Shown piece by piece: positions 1-5,219 of a stretch of DNA of 5,219 bases. A program made the translations under genes and the position numbers. This DNA comes from Lachnospiraceae bacterium. GTDB taxonomy: Bacteria; Bacillota; Clostridia; Lachnospirales; Anaerotignaceae. The notes beneath the pieces are model-generated. The model ran no database searches and had not been told where the DNA came from. It saw nothing but the letters and a program-made list of their open reading frames with translations. The stretch covers positions 1 through 5,219 of the forward strand of contig JAQVIB010000154.1 of NCBI GenBank assembly GCA_028695945.1, read 5' to 3'. Position 1 is the first letter of the stretch, and each line of letters starts with the position of its first letter.

Positions 1-260
1 CCGTATACTCCAGAATCTCCACTGCACACAACGGCAACGTTTTGCCCTTTTTGTGCCTCACTAAAAGCCAAAACACATCGTTCTTTTTCTTGTTTCATAG
101 GTGTAGATAAAAATTTAGCATTACCAAAATACTCCTTAATTAAATCTACATATACCGTATATCCAACTATTACATCACATTTTTCAAGACATTTTGCTGC
201 CTTTATTGTCATCTGTTCATATTCACCAGGGCCAATGCCCACAACATATATCTTATTCAA
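1..260 (-). CDS. cbiH: Cobalt-factor III (precorrin-3B) C17-methyltransferase CbiH, N-terminal fragment
   Basis: Reading the minus strand from a TTG at 260-258 gives 86 complete codons plus two bases, open to the left edge. The protein begins MNKIYVVGIGPGEYEQMT, the glycine-rich SAM-binding start of tetrapyrrole methylases, followed by CDVIVGYTVYVDLI (about residues 28-41), TPMKQEKERC (53-62) and VAVVCSGDSGVYG (75-87). The MKQE..RC and CSGDSGVYG blocks are typical of CbiH/CobJ rather than CbiL or CbiF. The family methylates C17 of the cobalt-factor III ring and catalyses ring contraction in the cytoplasm. Family members are usually about 240 residues, so roughly two thirds lies outside the window. 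The TTG start is chosen because an AGGAG sits 8 bases upstream and the conserved N-terminus begins there; it overlaps the end of cbiG by 8 bases. Identity is firm. The start codon is inferred. Confidence 0.93.
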   Translation of the reverse strand, partial: MNKIYVVGIGPGEYEQMTIKAAKCLEKCDVIVGYTVYVDLIKEYFGNAKFLSTPMKQEKERCVLAFSEAQKGQNVAVVCSGDSGVY

Positions 261-1254
261 ACTCCACACTCCTGCTTTTTATGGCAGCGGCAACTGTTAC
301 ACCGTTACCTGTTGTTTTTTTTATTATTAATTCTCCTCCACTAGCCAAAACCGCAGCCCTTTCGCATACATTGTCCACACCAGTTGTTTGCTTAACAAAA
401 TTGGATGACGTAAAACTACCCTTCGCATTTTTAAGCTCTTTTGACGAAAAACATCTAAGGTTTATATTCATTTTTTTACAGAAGTTAGAGAGACCTTTTT
501 CATTCTTTTTTATGTCAATTGTAGCAACCTCTGCCACCGATATAATATCAATGTTGTATTCTTCCAAAGTTTTAAAAACAATTTGTTCAATATCTTCCTC
601 AGAAGTATCTTTTTTGCACCCAATACCCAATATCACTGCTTTAGGTACTAAATGAAGCGTTTCTTTAAAGTAATTTCTTTTGTAAATTGATATATCAAAT
701 CCCAAATTGCCACTTTCATTTTGATTTAAATCTTCTGGAACTTTCCCTTTTAATTCTATATCACTGTTGAAACATATTTCTTTTCCATTTAAAATTTCTG
801 CAGATATTTTTTTTGCCAATTCTCGTTCTTTTATTATTAAGTTGTTTCTAGTTGCAAATATATCCACCGCAAATAAGTTATTTACGTCAGTCGCTGTGGT
901 AATAACTGCCGTTGCCCCTATTGTGTTACTTATTTCCTTGGCAACGGCATTTCCTCCACCAACATGTCCGCTTAAAATAGGAATAACGAACTGACCTTTT
1001 TCATCAATTACAATCACGGGTGGGTCGGTTAGCTTGTCTTTTACATACGGCGAAATACTTCTAACAGCAATGCCTGCTGCACCAATAAACACCATACACT
1101 CTTTTTTTTCAAAACCATCATTCACCCATTCTTTAAGACTGGAAAATGCTAATCTTTCATCTTTCAATACTGAAAATCCAATAAACTGCATTTTCTCACA
1201 TAATATATGGTTAAGGTTATTGCCATTCTTCGTAAAGCTGATTACCCTTGTCAT
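253..1254 (-). CDS. cbiG: Cobalt-precorrin-5A hydrolase CbiG
   Basis: This 333-residue protein opens the delta-lactone of cobalt-precorrin-5A and releases the C20 carbon as acetaldehyde, giving cobalt-precorrin-5B. Three parts are visible. The N-terminal domain (about 1-130) carries GAAGIAVRSI (58-67), DPPVIVIDE (77-85), SGHVGGGNA (95-103) and TTATDVN (119-125). A poorly conserved middle linker spans about 135-205. The C-terminal domain carries LGIGCKKDTS (209-218), TGVDNVCERAA (291-301) and TGNGVTVAAA near the end. These blocks are the family hallmarks, and the length is normal for a stand-alone CbiG that is not fused to CbiF or CbiH. The ATG at 1254 follows the cbiF stop codon with no gap, with AGGGG six bases upstream inside cbiF. 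Its end overlaps the start of cbiH by 8 bases. No signal peptide or membrane segment is seen, so the protein should be cytoplasmic. Confidence 0.96.
   Translation of the reverse strand: MTRVISFTKNGNNLNHILCEKMQFIGFSVLKDERLAFSSLKEWVNDGFEKKECMVFIGAAGIAVRSISPYVKDKLTDPPVIVIDEKGQFVIPILSGHVGGGNAVAKEISNTIGATAVITTATDVNNLFAVDIFATRNNLIIKERELAKKISAEILNGKEICFNSDIELKGKVPEDLNQNESGNLGFDISIYKRNYFKETLHLVPKAVILGIGCKKDTSEEDIEQIVFKTLEEYNIDIISVAEVATIDIKKNEKGLSNFCKKMNINLRCFSSKELKNAKGSFTSSNFVKQTTGVDNVCERAAVLASGGELIIKKTTGNGVTVAAAIKSRSVEFE
269..273 (-). promoter_or_regulatory. Ribosome binding site of cbiH, inside the end of cbiG
   Basis: An AGGAG on the minus strand lies 8 bases before the TTG at 260-258 and within the last codons of cbiG. 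Its spacing supports TTG as the cbiH start. No ATG or GTG lies in that frame between this site and the conserved VVGIGPG motif. The arrangement suggests that cbiH translation is coupled to cbiG. Confidence 0.75.
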
Positions 1255-2007
1255 CTATTTCCCCTGCCTAAATTCCGTTGTAAAGTTTGGGTGATAAAGC
1301 AAAGACCTTTCTCCTTCACCTGTTAGTACATCGCCAACAATTACAAGCGCTGTTTTTGTTATATTTTCTTTCTTTGCACTTTGTGCCAGTGTTTCTACTG
1401 TGCAATAAACCTTCTTTTCATCTGCCCATGTTGCCTTGTATACAATTGCCGCAGGAGTGTCTGCACTATACCCACCTTCTATAAGCCTTTGCGACAATTC
1501 TTCCAACATGCCTGTGCTTAAAAAAATGACCATTGTTGCCCCGTGTGAAGCCAAAACTTCAATACGTTCACTTTCTGGCACTGGCGTTCTTCCTTCCATA
1601 CGAGTTACAATTACCGTTTGGCTTACGTTAGGTAATGTATATTCCAATTTTAGGGAAGATGCCGCTCCAAAAAGAGAGCTTACCCCAGGGCAAACCTCAT
1701 ATGCAATGTTCAGCTTATCAAGTTCATCAAACTGCTCTTTAATTGCACCATATATACTAGGGTCACCCGTATGCAAACGTACCGTTGTTCTTCCTTGTTC
1801 TTCCGAATTTTTCATAACCTCTATAACTTCTTCAAGTGTCATAAATGCACTGTTATGTACAACACATTCAGCTTTTTTGTATTCAAGCAATTCAGGATTT
1901 ACAAGGCTTCCAGCATAGATGATAACATCTGCACTTTGCAGCAACTTTTGTCCTCTTACAGTAATTAAATCTGCCGCACCACTTCCTGCACCAACAAAAT
2001 ATACCAT
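1255..2007 (-). CDS. cbiF: Cobalt-precorrin-4 C11-methyltransferase CbiF
   Basis: This 250-residue SAM-dependent tetrapyrrole methylase adds the C11 methyl group to cobalt-precorrin-4, giving cobalt-precorrin-5A. Visible motifs in order: the SAM-site loop VGAGSGAADLITVRG (5-19), YAGSLV (31-36), RLHTGDPSIYGA (77-88), CPGVSSLFGAA (106-116) and TRMEGRTPVPE (135-145). The combination YAGSLV, TGDPSIYGA and TR.EGRTPVPE marks CbiF/CobM rather than CbiL, CbiH or CbiE. The first loop reads GSGAAD where many family members have GPGDPD or GPGAED, a mild variation unlikely to matter. Length is normal for the family. The ATG lies two bases after the cbiL stop, with GAGGGTG ending 10 bases upstream inside cbiL and a further AGGA directly before the start. 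The stop is followed at once by the ATG of cbiG. Cytoplasmic enzyme. Confidence 0.96.
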   Translation of the reverse strand: MVYFVGAGSGAADLITVRGQKLLQSADVIIYAGSLVNPELLEYKKAECVVHNSAFMTLEEVIEVMKNSEEQGRTTVRLHTGDPSIYGAIKEQFDELDKLNIAYEVCPGVSSLFGAASSLKLEYTLPNVSQTVIVTRMEGRTPVPESERIEVLASHGATMVIFLSTGMLEELSQRLIEGGYSADTPAAIVYKATWADEKKVYCTVETLAQSAKKENITKTALVIVGDVLTGEGERSLLYHPNFTTEFRQGK

Positions 2008-2009
2008 TC

Positions 2010-2696
2010 CTACTTTTCACCCTCTTTCACTACAACAGTTGTAAAATATCCAAATTCATCACTTTCAAAATCTGTGATTTCTCTTTCATTATCCATACCA
2101 CAGTTGGATATTCCAAGTACACTAAATCCTTTGTTTTTGGCCTCATTAGCAATAGTTTTAACACTTCCGCCTGCTTTCATAAACACCTTTGTTCCCTCAA
2201 GTTCGAAAGTTTTTTCAATATCACCATGCACCGCAGGAATTATGTGTAATGGCTTTTTCATAGATGTAAGGCTTATTTTAAGCTTTCCTGCAACAGCACA
2301 AAAACTTGGCACACCGGCACAAATTTCTGTATCGTAACCCATTTTCACTATTTTGCTATGTACATATGAAAAAGTTGAGTATATAGAAACGTCACCCAAT
2401 GTAAGGAATGCAACATGGCTACCTTTATTAAGAATTTCAGCAATTTTACTTGCATTTTCCTCATGTGCCTCTTTCAAAATAGATTTATCTTTCACCATTG
2501 GAAAGTCAAGGAATAAAACCCCTTTTTTACTTATATCAATAACCTTTGAAACAATATCTAAAGCTACATTTTTACCGTCCTTTGTTTTTGGTACAGCCAA
2601 AACACCTGTGTTTTCAATTATTCTAACAGCTTTAAGTGTTAAAAGTTCTGGGTCACCAGGGCCTACACCTATTCCAAAAAATTTTCCTCTACTCAT
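2010..2696 (-). CDS. cbiL: Cobalt-factor II (precorrin-2) C20-methyltransferase CbiL
   Basis: This SAM-dependent tetrapyrrole methylase adds the C20 methyl group to cobalt-factor II (cobalt-sirohydrochlorin), the step right after CbiK. Counted from the chosen start it has 228 residues, near the family's usual 220-240. Motifs: GIGVGPGDPELLTLKA (8-23), an AVPKTKDG segment (34-41), FLTLGDVSIYSTFSYV (97-112) and EICAGVPSFCAVAG (124-137). The GVGPGDPELLTLKA plus LTLGD.S.YST..Y pattern is typical of CbiL/CobI. An in-frame ATG at 2714 would add six residues but has no ribosome binding site. The ATG at 2696 has GGAGG five bases upstream and places the glycine loop at the usual distance from the N-terminus, so it is preferred. 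The gene then overlaps the end of cbiD by 8 bases. In Clostridia this enzyme is expected to prefer the cobalt-containing substrate, which is an inference from the presence of CbiK. Confidence 0.95.
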   Translation of the reverse strand: MSRGKFFGIGVGPGDPELLTLKAVRIIENTGVLAVPKTKDGKNVALDIVSKVIDISKKGVLFLDFPMVKDKSILKEAHEENASKIAEILNKGSHVAFLTLGDVSIYSTFSYVHSKIVKMGYDTEICAGVPSFCAVAGKLKISLTSMKKPLHIIPAVHGDIEKTFELEGTKVFMKAGGSVKTIANEAKNKGFSVLGISNCGMDNEREITDFESDEFGYFTTVVVKEGEK

Positions 2697-3819
2697 TACT
2701 TCCTCCAAAATCATTTAAAAGCTTTTTGGCATTTTCACCAACAGCCAAAAGACCGTATTCATTGCTAAACATAATCACACCTGTTCCAACCTCATTATGC
2801 ACTCGTTGTGCTACGTGGTATTCGGCTTTTTTAATAATAGATTGCATTACCTGTTCTCTTGTGTTTTCTTTTTCCAAAACCTCAATTACTTCATCTGTTG
2901 TTACACACTCCAAAATTTCTTTGGCATTCGCACCAAACAATGCTCCGTGTGCCGCAAGTATTTCCATTCTGCAATCTGCAAATGAAGAATGAGTGTTCAT
3001 AATTCCACCTGCAAGCTTCACAAACTTTCCTATGTGACCGATAAAAAGTAGCTTTTTGAACCCCAACTCTACAGCATAGTCTAATGTATCACCTATAAAA
3101 TTAGAACACTTAACTTCGTTAATTCCCTTTATGCTTTCCATTCCCTTAATAAATGCTTCTCCATAATTTCCTGGCGTTGCAATTATTTCTTTAATGCCGT
3201 TTTCCCTAAGCACTTTCATTTCAACATAAATTGTATCCCTTATGGCTTTAAGACTTTGGGGTTCTACAATGCCACTACTGCCAATTATTGAAATTCCACC
3301 AATAATTCCTAACCTTGGGTTAAAAGTTTTTTCTGCCACCTCTTCTCCAAAAGGAACTGAAATAATGACTTCTATACCTTTTGTATAATCTAAACTTTGG
3401 CAAACTTTTAAAACTTCTTCTTCAATCATTTTTCTTGGCACAGAGTTTATTGCCGCATTACCCACTGGCTGATTAAGACCTTTTTTTGTAACACGACCAA
3501 CACCTGTTCCACCGTCTATTGTAATGCCATTTTCTAATTTTCTAACAGTAGTAAATATTTTAAGTCCATGGGTTGCATCTATATCGTCACCACCATCTTT
3601 AACTATAGCACACCTAACGCTGTCTGGCAAAATTTCAATATCAATAACATCTGCCCAAACATCTATGCCTTTTGGCGTAGGTATATCCACCTGTTCCACT
3701 TGCTTGCCTGTTAAAAGCATTATACACGCCGCTTTTGCTGCCATTGCCGCACAACTTCCTGTTGTATATCCGCATTTTAGACGTTTGTTGTTTTGGGTAA
3801 TGTAGTATTCAAAGGACAT
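2689..3819 (-). CDS. cbiD: Cobalt-precorrin-5B C1-methyltransferase CbiD
   Basis: This 376-residue protein is the SAM-dependent enzyme that methylates C1 of cobalt-precorrin-5B to give cobalt-precorrin-6A. It is unrelated in fold to the CbiL/F/H methylases. Family blocks are intact: CGYTTGSCAAMAAKAA (16-31), KDGGDDIDATHG (74-85), GGTGVGRVTKKGL (103-115), NPRLGIIGGISIIGSSGIV (167-185), a GDTLDYAVELGFKKLLFIGH stretch (243-262), KFVKLAGGIMNTHS (265-278), AAHGA (289-293) and VGTGVIMFS near 344-352. Length is normal. The KDGGDD block continues with isoleucine where many homologues have proline. The ATG at 3819 has AGGAG 8 bases upstream; those bases overlap the cbiK stop codon, and only 11 bases separate the two genes. 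The 3' end overlaps cbiL by 8 bases. In the pathway it acts directly after CbiG, which is encoded two genes downstream. Cytoplasmic. Confidence 0.97.
   Translation of the reverse strand: MSFEYYITQNNKRLKCGYTTGSCAAMAAKAACIMLLTGKQVEQVDIPTPKGIDVWADVIDIEILPDSVRCAIVKDGGDDIDATHGLKIFTTVRKLENGITIDGGTGVGRVTKKGLNQPVGNAAINSVPRKMIEEEVLKVCQSLDYTKGIEVIISVPFGEEVAEKTFNPRLGIIGGISIIGSSGIVEPQSLKAIRDTIYVEMKVLRENGIKEIIATPGNYGEAFIKGMESIKGINEVKCSNFIGDTLDYAVELGFKKLLFIGHIGKFVKLAGGIMNTHSSFADCRMEILAAHGALFGANAKEILECVTTDEVIEVLEKENTREQVMQSIIKKAEYHVAQRVHNEVGTGVIMFSNEYGLLAVGENAKKLLNDFGGSNE
2702..2706 (-). promoter_or_regulatory. Ribosome binding site that fixes the cbiL start
   Basis: A GGAGG on the minus strand lies 5 bases upstream of the ATG at 2696-2694 and downstream of the alternative ATG at 2714. 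It sits inside the last codons of cbiD. It therefore supports the shorter CbiL and an overlapping, translationally coupled cbiD-cbiL junction. Confidence 0.8.
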
Positions 3820-3827
3820 TTTCGTTT

Positions 3828-3832
3828 CTCCT
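3828..3832 (-). promoter_or_regulatory. Ribosome binding site of cbiD fused to the cbiK stop codon
   Basis: The minus strand reads TAGGAG at the end of cbiK. The TAG stop (3833-3831) supplies the first two bases of the AGGAG site, which is followed by 8 bases and then the ATG of cbiD. A ribosome finishing cbiK therefore sits on the cbiD start region, which favours coupled re-initiation. Confidence 0.72.
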
Positions 3833-4607
3833 AAATCTGCAAATATCTGCTTATATGCTCTAGGTACATTTCTTGTATTTTCTTATATTCGCCAAGACCT
3901 TTCATAACAATTCTAGTTTCCATACCAACGGATTCAAAATATTTTTTCCAGCTCTCCTCATCGTCACCAGCCATGTCGTTTGTGGCATGGTCGCCTGCAA
4001 CAAGCATAAAGGGTGAAAGCACAACTTTTTTGTAACCGCCTCTTTTTACCATCTTTGCAACATTCTCAAGGGACGGATACGCCTCTACCGTTCCCATAAA
4101 TATATTCTTGTACCCACGTTCTTTAAAAATATAATCCATGGCGGCATACACTGTATTTACAGGATGTTCTGTACCATGTCCCATTAACACCAAGGCTTCA
4201 TCCTCATTAATTTTAATTTCTTCGGAAACAATATCGGCAACCAAAAACATGTCTTCCATTGTACATAGAAGTGGCTTACCTATTTTCAAAACCTCAAATC
4301 TATCTCTAAAATTCATGGCAAATTTAATTAACTTTTCGTACTCTTCACCTGCAATAATGTGCGTAGGCTGAATGTAAACCTCTGTTATTCCTTGTGCTAA
4401 AAATATCCTCAATGCCTGTGTAACAGAGCTTATTACATCGCCCCTTTCCATAATATTCTTTATAATCATACTGCTTGTAAAAGCTCTTTTAACAACATAA
4501 TCATTGTAACGCTCTTCTATTTTTCTTTCAACAGCTGCTATAGTTTTTTCCATACTTTCTCTGTAGGTTGTACCAAAACTAACCACTAATATCCCTTTAT
4601 TTTTCAT
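3831..4607 (-). CDS. cbiK: Sirohydrochlorin cobaltochelatase CbiK
   Basis: This 258-residue class II chelatase inserts Co2+ into sirohydrochlorin, which commits the precursor to the anaerobic cobalamin route. The protein starts with MKNKGILVVSFGTTYRES, the typical CbiK N-terminus. It carries QPTHIIAGEEYEKL (80-93), LMGHGTEHPVN (141-151), GTVEAYPS (172-179) and LVAGDHATNDMAGDD (202-216). His144, Glu175 and His207 fall where CbiK enzymes are known to bind the metal (His145, Glu175 and His207 in the Salmonella enzyme, from memory). Length is close to the roughly 260 residues of the family and about twice that of short CbiX, so CbiK is the better name. No signal peptide is present, unlike the periplasmic versions in sulfate reducers, so it should act in the cytoplasm. 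The ATG has AAGGAG 7 bases upstream and overlaps the end of cbiO by 11 bases, linking cobalt import to cobalt insertion. Confidence 0.96.
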   Translation of the reverse strand: MKNKGILVVSFGTTYRESMEKTIAAVERKIEERYNDYVVKRAFTSSMIIKNIMERGDVISSVTQALRIFLAQGITEVYIQPTHIIAGEEYEKLIKFAMNFRDRFEVLKIGKPLLCTMEDMFLVADIVSEEIKINEDEALVLMGHGTEHPVNTVYAAMDYIFKERGYKNIFMGTVEAYPSLENVAKMVKRGGYKKVVLSPFMLVAGDHATNDMAGDDEESWKKYFESVGMETRIVMKGLGEYKKIQEMYLEHISRYLQI

Positions 4608-5199
4608 TTAACTTCTCCTTTAAAAGCGTTTTCAACTCATCAATATTCTTAGGTAATCTTTCAGTATATCCAACAGCATCCATAATCTGGTATATCATGG
4701 GTTTTTTCAGCCCTGCTCTTTTTAGCAATTCATCATTTGCAAAAATTTTTTCAGTAGCATCATCTGCAATTATTTCACCTTCTGAAAAAACAATTGCCCT
4801 ATCTGCCCATTTTAATGCAAAATCCATGTCATGGGTAGACATAAGAATAGTTTTCCCTTCGTTACCTATGCTTTCCAATACATTTTCTAAAACTTCCATG
4901 TTTTCTGGGTCAAGGGAAGCTTCTGGTTCGTCAAAAATGAAAATCTCAGGCCTCATTGCGATTATATCTGCTATTACCACTCTTCGTTTTTCACCACCGC
5001 TTAAATAGTGTGGCGGTCTGGAAGATAGTCTTGTTATTCCCATTTTCTCAATTGCTTCCTCTGTTCGCCTTAACACTTCATTTTTTTCAATTTGCAAATT
5101 CATTACGCCGAATGCAACTTCCGCTTTAACTGTAGATGCTATAATTTTGCTATCTGCCTCCTGAATAACGATTCCAGTAGCTCTTCTTAATTCTTCAAA
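4597..5199 (-). CDS. cbiO: Cobalt/energy-coupling-factor ABC transporter ATP-binding protein CbiO, 5'-incomplete, apparent frameshift near the edge
   Basis: The open frame codes for about 200 residues matching the C-terminal two thirds of a CbiO-type ATPase, which drives Co2+ uptake with CbiM/CbiN/CbiQ at the inner face of the membrane. Visible in order: FEELRRATGIVIQEADSKII with the Q-loop glutamine (codon 5163-5161), VKAEVAFGVMNL, the signature LSGGEKRR, Walker B with catalytic glutamate (IFIFDEPEAS), the D-loop SLDP and the switch histidine in MSTHDMDFA. Walker A would lie further upstream, outside the window; full CbiO proteins are about 270-285 residues. The ATG at 5103 is not a credible start: it has no ribosome binding site, and the family-conserved Q-loop region lies upstream of it in the same frame. 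That frame hits TGA at 5202-5200 and TAA at 5214-5212, so a frame break is inferred just before the readable part. The 3' end overlaps cbiK by 11 bases. Confidence 0.85.
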   Translation of the reverse strand, partial: FEELRRATGIVIQEADSKIIASTVKAEVAFGVMNLQIEKNEVLRRTEEAIEKMGITRLSSRPPHYLSGGEKRRVVIADIIAMRPEIFIFDEPEASLDPENMEVLENVLESIGNEGKTILMSTHDMDFALKWADRAIVFSEGEIIADDATEKIFANDELLKRAGLKKPMIYQIMDAVGYTERLPKNIDELKTLLKEKLNEK

Positions 5200-5219
5200 T
5201 CATTTTTTATCTTATATCT
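5187..5219 (-). other. Probable cbiO frame break and out-of-frame 5' remnant
   Basis: On the minus strand the only frame open from the edge reads RYKIKND and then runs to a TAA at 5189-5187. The cbiO frame itself is open only downstream of the TGA at 5202-5200. Joining the two frames with one extra T in the TTT at 5197-5199 would give RYKIKNDFEELRRATGIV, which resembles the normal CbiO segment before the Q-loop. A one-base loss in the genome or a sequence error at the edge both fit. The upstream part is only seven codons, so its assignment to cbiO is tentative. Confidence 0.55.

Noticed and set aside
194..655. Plus-strand open frame of 153 codons opposite cbiG and cbiH, and similar plus-strand frames across the window
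   Set aside because: They lie opposite genes with clear family motifs, show no recognisable domains, and have compositions expected of antisense readings of AT-rich coding DNA.
3831..4607. CbiK as a CbiX or SirB-type iron chelatase
   Set aside because: The length, the N-terminal FGTTY motif and the His144/Glu175/His207 set match CbiK, and the neighbours are all cobalamin genes.
4597..5103. A complete 168-residue short ATPase starting at the ATG at 5103
   Set aside because: It would lack both Walker A and the Q-loop, the ATG has no ribosome binding site, and conserved CbiO sequence continues upstream in the same frame.
5200..5202. TGA read as an amino acid (recoding) in cbiO
   Set aside because: A TAA lies four codons further upstream in the same frame, and tryptophan is coded by TGG in the neighbouring genes, so recoding TGA alone would not open the frame.
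5100..5219. A promoter or cobalamin riboswitch at the right edge
   Set aside because: The stretch is coding sequence of cbiO, and no riboswitch-like conserved elements are seen; any leader should lie further upstream.
1..5219. A mobile element, CRISPR array, toxin-antitoxin pair or other undescribed system
   Set aside because: Nearly every base is taken by well-known cobalamin genes with intact motifs; no repeats, inverted ends or unexplained gaps longer than 11 bases were found.

Overview
The window is one tightly packed minus-strand operon for early anaerobic (cobalt-early) cobalamin biosynthesis. It carries no mobile element, RNA gene, CRISPR array or long non-coding stretch. AT-rich sequence, the oxygen-independent Cbi enzyme set and strong GGAGG-type ribosome binding sites suggest an anaerobic low-GC Firmicute (Clostridia-like). 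This is an inference from style and gene content, and no genus can be named.

In transcription order (right to left): a cobalt-transport ATPase (cbiO, cut by the right edge and apparently frameshifted close to it), sirohydrochlorin cobaltochelatase (cbiK), cobalt-precorrin-5B C1-methyltransferase (cbiD), cobalt-factor II C20-methyltransferase (cbiL), cobalt-precorrin-4 C11-methyltransferase (cbiF), cobalt-precorrin-5A hydrolase (cbiG), and the N-terminal third of the cobalt-factor III C17-methyltransferase (cbiH, cut by the left edge). Neighbouring genes overlap by 8 to 11 bases or are separated by 0 to 11 bases, so transcription as one unit and translational coupling are very likely. No promoter, riboswitch or terminator is visible. 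The promoter, and any cobalamin riboswitch, should lie beyond the right edge.

Together the six enzymes give an unbroken run of reactions: sirohydrochlorin to cobalt-sirohydrochlorin (CbiK), C20 methylation (CbiL), C17 methylation and ring contraction (CbiH), C11 methylation (CbiF), lactone opening with loss of acetaldehyde (CbiG), and C1 methylation to cobalt-precorrin-6A (CbiD). CbiO would power cobalt uptake for the first step. Later steps (CbiJ, CbiE/T, CbiC, CbiA and onward) are not in the window.

No previously undescribed system was found. The points worth a second look are the broken cbiO frame near the right edge, the TTG start of cbiH, the corrected start of cbiL, and the fusion of stop codons with ribosome binding sites at the gene junctions.
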